Assembly (NCBI RefSeq): GCF_042682745.1
Contig: NZ_JBHUIO010000002.1
Coordinates: forward strand, 310,001 to 374,000
Direction: 5' to 3'
Source of the DNA: Tumebacillus_A lipolyticus
Lineage (GTDB): Bacteria; Bacillota; Bacilli; Tumebacillales; Tumebacillaceae
Length of the DNA: 64,000 nucleotides
Positions 44,168 to 52,609 of the stretch are shown one piece after another. Numbering within the stretch: the first letter of the stretch is position 1; each line of letters begins with the position of its first letter. The notes beneath the pieces were generated by a model that did not search any database, was not told where the DNA came from, and saw nothing but the letters and a program-made list of their open reading frames with translations. Both the position numbers and the translations under genes were made by a program.

Positions 44168-45538
44168 CTATTGTAACGTCGAATCGGTCATATCGAAAAT
44201 CATCTGATCACTTCGCTTCGCCTGCTTGCTCACCTTCACTGCTTGTGGTTCGCCAATCAGGTGAGCGCGCAGCTCTTCTGCCAACCACTGGGGAACTTCC
44301 GCGTGCAAGAACGTGCCCAGCTCACGGTGCTCCTCCTGAAACAGGCGTCCTTCGCGATATACTTTGGCCACCAGCGCACTTTCCTTGTATGGCACTTCCG
44401 CCCGGACGATCAGATGTCGAACCCCGACCAGATCGTCGATCTTCTCCATCATATCCTGCACGCCATCCCCCTGCAGGGCAGAGAGGCGGATCGTCTCCGT
44501 CGCGTTCGGATCATTGCCGATCCAAGTTCCCGGCACGAGGTCAATCTTATTGAATGCGGTCAGGACCGGCCGGTTCAGCACATCCAGCTGTGCGAGCACC
44601 TGATAGACGGTCTCCATCTGCACATCGCAGTTCGGGTGCGACGCATCGACCACATGAACGATCAGATCTGCCTCTGCCGTCTCTTCCAATGTCGAGCGAA
44701 ACGCTTTGACCAAGGAATGCGGCAGCTGTTGAATAAAGCCGACCGTATCGGAGAAAATCGCCGTCTTACCATCTGGCAGTTGCACTTGGCGCGTCGTCGT
44801 ATCCAGCGTGTCGAACAGTCGGTTGCGCCCTTCTGCCACCTCTTTGCTGCCCGTCCCGTACCGCTCGACGATCTTGCGCATCAACGTCGATTTGCCCGCG
44901 TTTGTGTAGCCGACAAACGCGATCACCGGCACTTCTTGCTTTTTCCGCCGTTGGCGATGCAGCTCGCGATGCTTTCGCACCTCGTCCAACTGGCGACCAA
45001 GCTCGACCAATCGGCGATGGATATAGCGGCGATCCGTTTCCAACTTGGTCTCACCCGGTCCGCGAGTCCCCACACCGCCGCCCAATCGCGACATCGAAAC
45101 GCCACGGCCGGTCAAGCGCGGCAGCAGGTAGTTGAGCTGGGCGAGCTCCACCTGAAGCTTGCCTTCTCTCGTCCGCGCGCGCAAGGCGAAGATGTCGAGG
45201 ATGATCTGCGTCCGATCGAGCACGCGGCAAGGCAAAGCCGCTTCCAGGTTGCGCACATGTTTCGGCGATAGTTCTGCGTCAAAAACGACGAGATCTGCTC
45301 CCAGCTCCTCAATCACCGCGCACAGCTCGGCTAGCTTCCCACTGCCGATATAGGTTGCCGCATCGGGAAGACCTCGATTTTGCACCACTTCTGCGATCAC
45401 GTCAGCCCCTGCGGTCTCGACCAGTCCGCGGAGCTCCTCGAACGCCATCGTCCAGATTTCATCTTCCTGCTTGTTCAAGCGCAGTCCGACGAGCACCGCT
45501 CGTTCTGTTCGGTTCTGCTGCTCATTTATTTCATGCAT
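44168..45538 (-). CDS. hflX: GTPase HflX
   Basis: 456 residues from ATG 45538 with AAGGGATGATACT upstream; the frame continues upstream but HflX similarity begins at AVLVGLRL. The N-terminal subdomain ends in RVLDRTQIILDIFALRARTREGK, then GGVGTRGPGETKLE leads to the G domain: G1 GYTNAGKST, G3 DTVGF, G4 NKID. It is a ribosome-associated GTPase that splits stalled 70S ribosomes and aids heat-stress recovery. In Bacillus subtilis it lies next to ynbB; here a HAD gene and the ECF/ABC operon come between. Confidence 0.96.
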   Translation of the reverse strand: MHEINEQQNRTERAVLVGLRLNKQEDEIWTMAFEELRGLVETAGADVIAEVVQNRGLPDAATYIGSGKLAELCAVIEELGADLVVFDAELSPKHVRNLEAALPCRVLDRTQIILDIFALRARTREGKLQVELAQLNYLLPRLTGRGVSMSRLGGGVGTRGPGETKLETDRRYIHRRLVELGRQLDEVRKHRELHRQRRKKQEVPVIAFVGYTNAGKSTLMRKIVERYGTGSKEVAEGRNRLFDTLDTTTRQVQLPDGKTAIFSDTVGFIQQLPHSLVKAFRSTLEETAEADLIVHVVDASHPNCDVQMETVYQVLAQLDVLNRPVLTAFNKIDLVPGTWIGNDPNATETIRLSALQGDGVQDMMEKIDDLVGVRHLIVRAEVPYKESALVAKVYREGRLFQEEHRELGTFLHAEVPQWLAEELRAHLIGEPQAVKVSKQAKRSDQMIFDMTDSTLQ

Positions 45539-45678
45539 AGTATCATCCCTTTTTCTGTTCTTCTTCGTTATTTTACACCGCGGCGCATCCCGCGACCACC
45601 ACCTCCACTTTTGTTCCGTTCTCCGCTTCGAGTATAATGAAGCGGAGAACGGAAAACGCGATGGAAAGGATGAGCGCA

Positions 45679-45954
45679 ATGCGTTATCTAAAGTTTAAAG
45701 GTCAAAAGGTAGGCATTACGACAGATCGCATTCAAGAGGATGACCGAGATCCGGAGCTCTATTATTATGAGCTGCGACGCGATGAGGATCGCCCTTATCT
45801 CCCTTACATGATCGAAGAGTCTGTCCAAGCGGATCACTTCTGGGGAACGATGGTCGCCGAAGCACCGATTGAGTTTAACCAAGGCGACTTTCATACGCTG
45901 AGCGAAGATCTCGGTCACAAGCTCGCCGAAAAGTTTGGTCTGTTGCCCGCATAG
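45679..45954 (+). CDS. LPD28-like small protein
   Basis: 91 residues from ATG 45679, with AAGGA 8 bases upstream. The pattern YLKFKGQKVGITTDRI...ELYYYELRRDED...MIEESVQADHFWGTMVAEAPIEF...LSEDLG resembles the LPD28 domain, a small domain found alone or in large polyvalent proteins of Firmicutes. No membrane span. Function unknown. Divergent from hflX, no partner gene downstream. Confidence 0.75.
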   Translation: MRYLKFKGQKVGITTDRIQEDDRDPELYYYELRRDEDRPYLPYMIEESVQADHFWGTMVAEAPIEFNQGDFHTLSEDLGHKLAEKFGLLPA

Positions 45955-46254
45955 TCAGTTGGCAAGTTCCTTACACGAGCAACCTGCGGGCGGCGAACAG
46001 CAGGTTGGACTTCGATCGTCGCTCCTGCACGAGCACCCACTTGACGCGATCGACAGGTGGGGTTGCTCGCTCTCCTGTGCGGTTCGATGCGGCTCAGAGC
46101 GCTGCGACCGCGCTACCCACCGCGCTCCTCCGCACGCTGCCATTTCCGCGGAAATGAGATCTTTCGATCATTTTCCCCCTCAAAAAGCATTTTCTCGTCA
46201 TGTCCTGTCGCTTCACCAGCGATGTGCCATCTGCACCCGCGCTCTACCCATCTC
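45955..46254. other. Intergenic region with a perfect 16-bp palindrome
   Basis: No coding frame with a ribosome binding site was found between these convergent genes. CATTTCCGCGGAAATG at 46141-46156 is a perfect palindrome without a T-tract. The base composition is otherwise like coding sequence, so a decayed gene is possible, but I recognise no product. Confidence 0.5.
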
Positions 46255-47802
46255 TTATTTTTTCCAATGTACGACATCCCACACGCGGTTGACCCAGCTT
46301 TGATAAAATTCAGGTTCATGCGAAACGACCAGCACTGTACCCGCATACCGGCTCAGCGCTTCTTGCAGTGCCTCTTTGGCCACGCTATCCAAATGGTTGG
46401 TCGGCTCATCGAGCACGAGCAGATTGCTGTCGGAAAGCATCAGCTGGCACAGGCGCACTTTCGATTGCTCCCCACCGCTCAGCGCTTTCATCGGCTGTCC
46501 GATATGCTCCGTCCGCAACCCGCATCGCGCAAGTGCTGAGCGCACCTCTTTTTGCGTCATTTTCGGGTGAGCATGCCAGATCTCTTCAAGCGCTGTATGC
46601 AACGCTTGCGACTCTGCTTCCTGCTCAAAATAGGCAGGTCTGACCCGCTCGCCCAACTTCACCACTCCGTCCAAAGCGGGAAGATGACCGAGCAAAGTGC
46701 GCAAAGTGGTCGTCTTGCCGATGCCGTTGTATCCGACCAGCGCCACCTTTTCCCCGCGCATCAGCTTCAGATCGAGCGGTTGAAAGAGCGCGCGCTCATA
46801 TCCGACCGTCAGCTTTTCGGTCGTCAGCACTTTGCTGACCGGCTCCACGTTGATCTGAAAAGAGAAGCTCGGTCTCGCCGTCTGAAGCGGCTTGTCGATC
46901 CGGTCGATCTTCTGCAGGCGCTTCTCGCGGCTTTTCGCCTGCTTGGCGGTGGAAGCGCGCGCTTTATTTTTCTGCACGTACGTTTCCAGCTTTTGAATCT
47001 CCTGTTGCTGCTTCGCGTACGCTTGAAAGACTTGCTGTTTCCTAAGCTCATACGCCTGCAAAAACTGCTGATAATCACCAGGGTAGCGCGTGAGTGTCTG
47101 ATGCTCCAAGTGATAGACCACGTTGATCACCCGATTCAAAAAGCTGGTGTCATGGGAGATCAGGACGAATGCGTGCGGATAGCCTCGCAAATATTCGACC
47201 AACCACTCGATGTGTGCCGTATCCAGGTAGTTGGTCGGCTCATCGAGCAGCAGCACATCTGGCTTTTGCAACAGCAGCTTCGCCAGCAGCAGCTTGGTGC
47301 GCTGACCGCCGCTCAGATCGCGAACATCCCGCTCCAGTCCGAGCTCGATCAAACCGAGCCCCGCAGCGATCTCTTCAACCCTTGCATCGACCGTATAGAA
47401 ATCCTGCTCTTCCAAAAACTCTTGCAGCTGCCCGAAACGCTTTAACATAGAGTCTAACGAAGCGCCAGTGGCGGTCCCCATCGCTTCGGCAGCCTTGATC
47501 ATCTCTCGCTCCGCTTGATAGAGTTCCTGAAACGCATCGCGCAAAAAGCTGCGCATCGTCTCCCCTGCTCGCAACTCCACATGCTGCTCAAGAAAGCCGC
47601 GACGCACTTGTGGTAGCCAATCAACCCTGCCCTCATCAGGCAGGATCTTTCCGGTCAAAACTTTTAGCAATGTCGACTTTCCCGCTCCGTTTGGTCCAAC
47701 CAGGCCGATATGCTCGCCTGGGAGCAGTCGAAATTGGACATTGCGCAATACGATCTTCTCGCCAAAACTATGCGTCAGTCCTTCTACATGGATCACGCTC
47801 AT
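46255..47802 (-). CDS. yfmM: ABC-F ATPase, YfmM-like
   Basis: 515 residues from ATG 47802, with GGAGGAG about 8 bases upstream; the in-frame upstream part lies within the attenuator. Two ABC modules: GPNGAGKST and LSGGQRTKL in the first, GYNGIGKTT and LSGGEQSKVRL in the second, joined by a basic linker (KLETYVQKNKARASTAKQAKSREKRLQKID). No membrane span. The opening (SVIHVEGLTHSFGEKIVLRNVQFRLL) is closest in memory to Bacillus YfmM. ABC-F proteins act on the ribosome, either rescuing stalled translation or protecting it from antibiotics. The leader arrangement upstream suggests induction by ribosome-targeting drugs. Confidence 0.93.
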   Translation of the reverse strand: MSVIHVEGLTHSFGEKIVLRNVQFRLLPGEHIGLVGPNGAGKSTLLKVLTGKILPDEGRVDWLPQVRRGFLEQHVELRAGETMRSFLRDAFQELYQAEREMIKAAEAMGTATGASLDSMLKRFGQLQEFLEEQDFYTVDARVEEIAAGLGLIELGLERDVRDLSGGQRTKLLLAKLLLQKPDVLLLDEPTNYLDTAHIEWLVEYLRGYPHAFVLISHDTSFLNRVINVVYHLEHQTLTRYPGDYQQFLQAYELRKQQVFQAYAKQQQEIQKLETYVQKNKARASTAKQAKSREKRLQKIDRIDKPLQTARPSFSFQINVEPVSKVLTTEKLTVGYERALFQPLDLKLMRGEKVALVGYNGIGKTTTLRTLLGHLPALDGVVKLGERVRPAYFEQEAESQALHTALEEIWHAHPKMTQKEVRSALARCGLRTEHIGQPMKALSGGEQSKVRLCQLMLSDSNLLVLDEPTNHLDSVAKEALQEALSRYAGTVLVVSHEPEFYQSWVNRVWDVVHWKK

Positions 47803-47807
47803 CACAG

Positions 47808-47978
47808 TCACTCCTCCGCTTGGTTTTTCTTCCAAGCGCAAGCCGCGAAACTGGCAACAAAAAACGGGTAGAGCAAACACGCTCTACCCGTGTGTATGGC
47901 AAAAGAAATACCTACACCTGAGGAAATCCGTGTGCTGTCTCGCTGTGCTTGCAACTTGGAATTGGCAAAAATGGGCAT
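47808..47978 (-). CDS. Second leader ORF of the ABC-F gene, 56 codons
   Basis: Opens at ATG 47978 (GGGAG 4 bases upstream), runs through the attenuator hairpin and stops 5 bases before the ABC-F start codon. The product starts MPIFANSKL. It may be a genuine regulatory ORF whose translation affects the terminator, or an accident of the leader. Codon use is not informative at this length. Confidence 0.45.
   Translation of the reverse strand: MPIFANSKLQAQRDSTRISSGVGISFAIHTGRACLLYPFFVASFAACAWKKNQAEE
47864..47891 (-). terminator. Attenuator hairpin in the ABC-F leader
   Basis: A perfect 11-bp stem, ACGGGTAGAGC / GCTCTACCCGT, with a six-base loop and six T residues on the minus strand. It lies between the promoter and start of the ABC-F gene, so it should end transcription prematurely unless prevented. 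Confidence 0.85.
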
Positions 47979-47990
47979 AGTTCTCCCGTC

Positions 47991-48029
47991 TTAAGCCAAT
48001 ACGCGTTGCATAACAACAGACATAGACAT
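47991..48029 (-). CDS. Leader peptide MSMSVVMQRVLA of the ABC-F gene
   Basis: Twelve codons with a good ribosome binding site (GAAGGA, 5-6 bases before ATG 48029), placed about 40 bases downstream of the promoter and 100 bases before the attenuator. Its size and position match leader peptides of inducible antibiotic-resistance genes, where a drug-stalled ribosome changes RNA folding so that the terminator does not form. Stalling here is inference. Confidence 0.6.
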   Translation of the reverse strand: MSMSVVMQRVLA

Positions 48030-48065
48030 TGGATTCCTTCAACTCCTTCGCAGATAATAGTACAT

Positions 48066-48094
48066 AATTTACCACGACCGGATCAAAAATGCAA
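48066..48094 (-). promoter_or_regulatory. Promoter of the ABC-F leader transcript
   Basis: TTGCAT (48094-48089), a 17-base spacer and TAAATT (48071-48066). An overlapping alternative is TTGATC-N18-TACTAT a few bases downstream. Confidence 0.5.
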
Positions 48095-48194
48095 CCCTCT
48101 CGCAAATATGAACCCTCATTTCTTGAACAGTTCGCATAGGCCAAGCGCCTTGTTACGTACTGTAGGAACAATACAAGAACAGGAGGTCTTGCAT

Positions 48195-48413
48195 ATGCCA
48201 TTGGTCCTGTTAGAAGATATGCGAAAACCGATGCCCAAAAAGAGCTTTGCCTTGATCGGCTCGGTGCGTATTTTTCGGCCGCTCGTCAAAATCGCCAGGT
48301 TTGCCTATCAGCGAAGTTCCGCCCTGCTGCAACGGGGAATCGAACGGTTGCAGAGGATACGTGAGGAACGATCGCCAGAACCGAACAGCCCTGTCGAAAG
48401 ACAAGGCCTGTAA
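48195..48413 (+). CDS. Small basic protein, 72 residues
   Basis: ATG 48195 has a near-perfect AGGAGGT 7 bases upstream. The product is rich in Arg and Lys, with FALIGSVRIFRPLVKIARFAYQ in the middle (amphipathic or peripheral membrane helix) and a long charged helix RGIERLQRIREERSPEP. No known family recognised. It is divergent from the ABC-F leader and convergent with dnaD, with a terminator directly after the stop. Confidence 0.7.
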   Translation: MPLVLLEDMRKPMPKKSFALIGSVRIFRPLVKIARFAYQRSSALLQRGIERLQRIREERSPEPNSPVERQGL

Positions 48414-48418
48414 AAAGC

Positions 48419-48449
48419 AAAAAAACCGAGGCATGCGCCTGGGTTTTTT
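48419..48449. terminator. Bidirectional terminator between the small basic gene and dnaD
   Basis: AAAAAACC-G-AGGC-ATGC-GCCT-G-GGTTTTTT, a stem with one G-G mismatch, flanked by A- and T-tracts. Confidence 0.85.
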
Positions 48450-48452
48450 GCT

Positions 48453-49214
48453 TTATTCTTGACCGCCATATACTTTGTAGAACATATCATACTTATTTCC
48501 CGTTTCTGGAGTCGGTGCTTGCTTGGCAGCGGCCGTGCTTCTGCTGTTCTGTCCGCGTGTCGGAATACGATTGCGAAACTGCTCGCGATGAACGGTCAGG
48601 TCTTGCAAGGAACGGATGTTGTTCTTTCCCCACTCGAAGAGGATGCGGTCGATGTAGCGGAAGTTAAACTTACCCGCCAGCACCGCCTCGCGCAACGCTT
48701 CGCGAATCAGCTCTTCACGATGCATGTCCTCATCGATCCAACAGGCGATGCGCTCATATTCGATCGGGGAAAGCGGGCGACCAAACTCCTGTTCAAACAG
48801 GCTAAACAGATTCTTGCTGTCCTTCTTCTCCAACAGATCCAAGCTCGATTGATGGTTGACTTTCACATTCGCTTGCAGCAGATCTTCTAATTTTTCATAT
48901 AAAGGCTGAATGCTCAACGACTCTTCTCCATACCCGGGAGCACCCGATGTCTCGATGTCGAGAAATCCCCTGTTCATCAGCTGTTGTACCATGCTGGTGA
49001 TCATTTCGGTGCTCAGCGTCATGCGTCCACTCAGTTCGAGCGCCGTCGGGAAGGCAACCCCTTCCTGTCGAAACTGGATCAGTTGGAGCAACAACATCAT
49101 CTCATTTTCACTTAAGCCCAACCGCTTGTACTCGCGCAATAAAATTCCCGGAACGGTGACAAATCCGGATGTCATGAGAACGGAGAAAGCATTGTTAGGT
49201 GACAGTCTCTGCAT
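48453..49214 (-). CDS. dnaD: DnaD family replication initiation protein
   Basis: 253 residues from ATG 49214 with GGGGGAG upstream; the longer open frame is not similar to DnaD. The N-terminal winged-helix domain has MMLLLQLIQFRQEGVAFPT and a following LSGRMTLSTEMITSMVQQL; the C-terminal DnaD/DnaB2 domain (about 140-220) has FEQEFGRPLSPIEYERIACWID and AGKFNFRYIDRILFEWGKNNI. It helps load the replicative helicase at oriC and at restart forks. It follows asnS on the same strand, a conserved Bacilli order; the usual next gene, nth, is absent. Confidence 0.93.
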   Translation of the reverse strand: MQRLSPNNAFSVLMTSGFVTVPGILLREYKRLGLSENEMMLLLQLIQFRQEGVAFPTALELSGRMTLSTEMITSMVQQLMNRGFLDIETSGAPGYGEESLSIQPLYEKLEDLLQANVKVNHQSSLDLLEKKDSKNLFSLFEQEFGRPLSPIEYERIACWIDEDMHREELIREALREAVLAGKFNFRYIDRILFEWGKNNIRSLQDLTVHREQFRNRIPTRGQNSRSTAAAKQAPTPETGNKYDMFYKVYGGQE

Positions 49215-49294
49215 CCGTCTCTCCCCCTCTTCTCTAGTAGCGACAATAAGTATACCACAAAACAAATGCGAACGGATGTGCGCACATGCAAAAA

Positions 49295-49324
49295 AAGAGG
49301 ACGAGCTATTCTGCTCGCCCTCTT
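49295..49324 (-). terminator. Intrinsic terminator after asnS
   Basis: AAGAGG-CGAGC pairs with GCTCG-CCTCTT, followed on the minus strand by seven T residues. It separates asnS from dnaD. Confidence 0.85.
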
Positions 49325-49336
49325 GTCGCCACAAGA

Positions 49337-50635
49337 TTACGGATACAGTCGATACAGAGTGCGCGGGATCATGATCGTTTCCCGAATGTGGTCGATCCCA
49401 CAGATCCATGCGATCGTGCGTTCCAAACCGATGCCAAAGCCAGAGTGCGGAACGGTACCATATTGGCGCAACTCCAAATACCAGTTGTAGGAGTCATCAA
49501 ACTTCTCTTCTTCAAAGCGCTTCTTCATCAGCTCATAGTCGTGAATCCGCTGCGAACCGCCGACGATCTCCCCATATCCTTCCGGTGCCAGCAGGTCAGC
49601 TCCCAAGATCAGATCGGGGTTGTCCGGGTCAGGCTGCATATAGAACGCTTTGATGTTCGCCGGCCACTTTTCAACAAACACCGGCAGATCGAAGTGATTG
49701 GTCAATTCGGTCTCATGCGGCGCCCCAAAATCTTCGCCGTACGGGAAATCATGCCCTTTATCTTGCAGAATCTGAACCGCTTCCGCATAGGTGATGATCG
49801 GGAATTTCTCCTTCACGATCCGTTCGAGCGGCTCAAGGTTGCGATCCAAAGCTTTCAGTTCGTATTGGCAATGCTCAAGCACATGCTGGATCGTATATTT
49901 GACCAGCGCTTCCTGAATTTGCATATTCTCTTGATGCTCGACATACGCCATCTCCGGCTCGATCATCCAGAATTCGTTCATATGCTTGCGGGTCTTCGAT
50001 TTTTCAGCGCGGAAGGTCGGGCCGAACGAGTACACGCGACCGAGCGCCATCGCAGCCGCCTCCATGTAAAGCTGACCCGATTGGGACAGGTATGCGCTCT
50101 CGCCGTTCACATATTCGGTTTCGAACATGTTGGTCGTCCCCTCTGCAGAAGAAGGGGTGAGAACTGGTGGATCGACCTGGGTAAAACCGTTCTCGTCAAA
50201 GAAGGCACGCATGCCTTTGATCACCTCAGCGCGCACTTTCAAGATCGCGCGTTGACGGGGTGAGCGAATCCAAAGATGGCGATGGTCGAGCAGGAAGTCG
50301 ACACCATGCTCCTTCGGAGTGATCGGGTAATCCTCCGTGCGCGCTACCACCTCGATATCGCTCACGGTGATCTCGTAGCCGATCGGAGAACGTTCTTCGC
50401 GGCGCACCAACCCGGTGATGCGAATCGAAGACTCTTGGGTCAGCCCTTTGGCCAGGGTAAACAGTTCCTCCGGCACATCTTGCTTGGCGACCACACATTG
50501 AATAAATCCGCTTCCGTCACGGAAATTCAAGAAGGCGATCTTGCCTGAGGAACGCTTGTTCCAGAGCCAGCCTTCGAGGACAACTTCTTGATCGACATAT
50601 TGGCCGATGCGGTCAATTCTTGCTTTTACAGTCAC
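49337..50635 (-). CDS. asnS: Asparaginyl-tRNA synthetase
   Basis: 432 residues, standard for AsnRS. The N-terminal OB fold (residues 15-100) has VVLEGWLWNKRSSGKIAFLNFRDG. Class II motif 2 is FGPTFRAEKSKTRKH near 215 and motif 3 is GFGIGLERTIAWICG near 405. It charges tRNA-Asn with asparagine in the cytoplasm. The upstream region (130 bases, divergent from an acetyltransferase gene) is too short for a T-box leader. Confidence 0.96.
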   Translation of the reverse strand: MTVKARIDRIGQYVDQEVVLEGWLWNKRSSGKIAFLNFRDGSGFIQCVVAKQDVPEELFTLAKGLTQESSIRITGLVRREERSPIGYEITVSDIEVVARTEDYPITPKEHGVDFLLDHRHLWIRSPRQRAILKVRAEVIKGMRAFFDENGFTQVDPPVLTPSSAEGTTNMFETEYVNGESAYLSQSGQLYMEAAAMALGRVYSFGPTFRAEKSKTRKHMNEFWMIEPEMAYVEHQENMQIQEALVKYTIQHVLEHCQYELKALDRNLEPLERIVKEKFPIITYAEAVQILQDKGHDFPYGEDFGAPHETELTNHFDLPVFVEKWPANIKAFYMQPDPDNPDLILGADLLAPEGYGEIVGGSQRIHDYELMKKRFEEEKFDDSYNWYLELRQYGTVPHSGFGIGLERTIAWICGIDHIRETIMIPRTLYRLYP

Positions 50636-50764
50636 TTGCTATCCCTCCAACTGTTGCGAAAACAGAGTATTACTCCTGTATGTAGATAGCCAATATTATA
50701 GTCCACTTTGTCCAAAATGACCAGTTTTCGTTTATACTTTCGATCAGAGAGAGGTGGCTAACGG

Positions 50765-51298
50765 ATGCTACAGTTTCGCATTTTACAAGAGCAAGACCTT
50801 CCGCTTCTGCACGATTGGCTGAACAGGCAGCATATCAAGCAGACTTTCAGCGGGCCGCTCGGCATGACCTATGAAAATGTCAGGCAGAAATACATCCCCC
50901 GCATCTTGGGCGAAGATCCTGCTCGCCCCTACCTGATCTGCGCTGATGAAGTTCCGATCGGGTATATACAGACCTACCTGTGGCGCGACTATCCTGCCTA
51001 CAGCAGCGAACTTCAGCTCGAACAGGTGACGGCAGGCCTTGACCTCTTCATCGGCGAGGAGGCGTATCTCGGCCGCGGATTGGGCGCGGAGCTGATCCGA
51101 TCGTTTGCCCTGCAGGTGATCTTCGCCGATCGGGAAGTCGAAAGCTGTGTGATCACCCCGCTGATCAGCAATCGTCGAGCATTGCGCGCCTACAGCAAGG
51201 CAGGGTTTCGACAACTAGCTACGATGCACCATCCGGAAGAGCCTGAGCAGATCGCGGTGATGAAGCTCGATCGCCACGATCTGCTCGCGCCGATGTAG
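50765..51298 (+). CDS. GNAT acetyltransferase, AAC(6')-like
   Basis: 177 residues, ATG preceded by GAGAGAGGTGG. The arrangement HDWLNRQHIKQTFSG, YICADEVPIGYIQTYLW, LDLFIGEEAYLGRGLG and SNRRALRAYSKAGFRQL follows the AAC(6')-Ib/Iae type of aminoglycoside 6'-N-acetyltransferases, with the acetyl-CoA loop in GRGLGAEL. The same subfamily also holds acetyltransferases of siderophores and unknown amines, so resistance is not assured. Monocistronic, divergent from asnS. Confidence 0.85.
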   Translation: MLQFRILQEQDLPLLHDWLNRQHIKQTFSGPLGMTYENVRQKYIPRILGEDPARPYLICADEVPIGYIQTYLWRDYPAYSSELQLEQVTAGLDLFIGEEAYLGRGLGAELIRSFALQVIFADREVESCVITPLISNRRALRAYSKAGFRQLATMHHPEEPEQIAVMKLDRHDLLAPM

Positions 51299-51397
51299 GC
51301 TGACCGCGAAGCAAGTGCCGCCCTGATCTGATGGGAAAAGCGTCTGCACGATCTGGCGCATCGAGCGAGGATCATCGCTCTTTTTCGGCGCAGGCGA

Positions 51398-52609
51398 TCA
51401 TTCCTCATCTCTTTGCAACCCGATGACCAGCGCGTGTGCATCGCGAGCGATCATCAGCTCTTCAGCGGTCGGGATGACGCATACTTTGATCGCCGAGGCA
51501 GGGCTTGAAATGATTCGCTCGCCCGTCCCCTGCTCGTTCGCTTCGCGATCGAGCGCAAGTCCGAGGTAGGTGAGGTTGGAACAGATCAGCGCTCGCAGGA
51601 GCGGCGAGTTCTCCCCCACGCCGGCGGTGAACAGGAGTACGTCAACCCCGTTCATCGCCGCCGCATAGGCGCCGATGTACTTGCGAATCCGATATTCGTA
51701 CATCGCGAAGGCGAGCGTCGCGCGGATGCTGCCCTTTGCCCGCGCCTCCAGGATCGTCCGCACATCGCCGGAAATGCCGGAGATGCCGTACAAGCCGCTG
51801 TGCTTATTCAACATCGAGGCCAGCTCATCAAAGCTAAGCCCTTCGCGCTCCATCACAAACTGGTGCAGGCTCGGGTCGAGATCGCCACTGCGCGTCCCCA
51901 TCATCACGCCTTCCAGCGGCGTCATCCCCATGCTGGTGTCGATCGAGCGCCCGCGTTCGATCGCCGTCACGCTGACACCGTTGCCAATATGACAGGAGAT
52001 CACCTTTAACCCGCTCAGGTCATGCTTGACCAAGGCTGGGACGCGAGAAGCACAATAGCGGTGTGACGTGCCGTGGAAACCGTAGCGACGCACCTTGTGT
52101 CGCTGGTACAGCACAAAGGGCAACGGATAGAGATAGTGCTCCTGCGGCATCGTCTGGTGAAAGGCTGTATCGAACACGGCGACCTGTGGCACGTTAGGCA
52201 AGACTTCCTCCATCGCTTCGATCCCGAGCAAGTTGGCCGGATTGTGCAGCGGGGCAAGCGCCGACATCGCCCGAATCGACTCCTTCACCTCGGCGGTGAG
52301 TACGACCGAGGAAGAAAAGACTTCCCCACCGTGCACGACTCGATGTCCGACCGCCCCGATCTCCTGCGCAGAGCTGATCACCCCAGCCTGCTTGGACGTG
52401 AGCGTCGCCACCACTCGGCTCAGCGCCTCGCGATGGTCGTAGATCGGCTCGGTCAAACTGCTCTCCTCACTTTCAGTCCCATAGCGATGAATCGCATCCT
52501 CTGTTCCGATCTTCTCGATCACACCTTTGGTCAACACGCTCTCCTCCGGCATAGCAAACAGCCGATATTTGAGTGAAGAACTGCCGCAGTTGAGCACAAG
52601 GACTTTCAT
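51398..52609 (-). CDS. ackA: Acetate kinase
   Basis: 403 residues. Signatures: VLVLNCGSSSLKYRLF at the N-terminus (residues 3-18), GHRVVHGGEVF near 87, VFDTAFHQTMP near 145, HIGNGVSVTAIERG near 207 and MGMTPLEGVMMGTRSGDLDP near 225. It interconverts acetate and acetyl phosphate with ATP. It overlaps hbd by four bases (ATGA), so the two form an operon; together they could serve C4/acetate overflow or fatty-acid metabolism, though no phosphotransacetylase is in sight. Confidence 0.95.
   Translation of the reverse strand: MKVLVLNCGSSSLKYRLFAMPEESVLTKGVIEKIGTEDAIHRYGTESEESSLTEPIYDHREALSRVVATLTSKQAGVISSAQEIGAVGHRVVHGGEVFSSSVVLTAEVKESIRAMSALAPLHNPANLLGIEAMEEVLPNVPQVAVFDTAFHQTMPQEHYLYPLPFVLYQRHKVRRYGFHGTSHRYCASRVPALVKHDLSGLKVISCHIGNGVSVTAIERGRSIDTSMGMTPLEGVMMGTRSGDLDPSLHQFVMEREGLSFDELASMLNKHSGLYGISGISGDVRTILEARAKGSIRATLAFAMYEYRIRKYIGAYAAAMNGVDVLLFTAGVGENSPLLRALICSNLTYLGLALDREANEQGTGERIISSPASAIKVCVIPTAEELMIARDAHALVIGLQRDEE

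Noticed and set aside
45935..46303. Plus-strand ORF of 122 codons after the LPD28-like gene
   Set aside because: No ribosome binding site, its start overlaps the end of a real gene, and the sequence is low-complexity and Cys/Arg-rich like a chance frame.
47884..48201. Minus-strand ORF of 105 codons over the ABC-F leader
   Set aside because: Its start lies upstream of the leader promoter and it lacks a ribosome binding site. The shorter leader ORF of 12 codons fits better.
50636..50764. T-box riboswitch upstream of asnS
   Set aside because: Only about 130 bases separate asnS from the divergent gene, and no stem I specifier loop or AGGGTGG box was seen.
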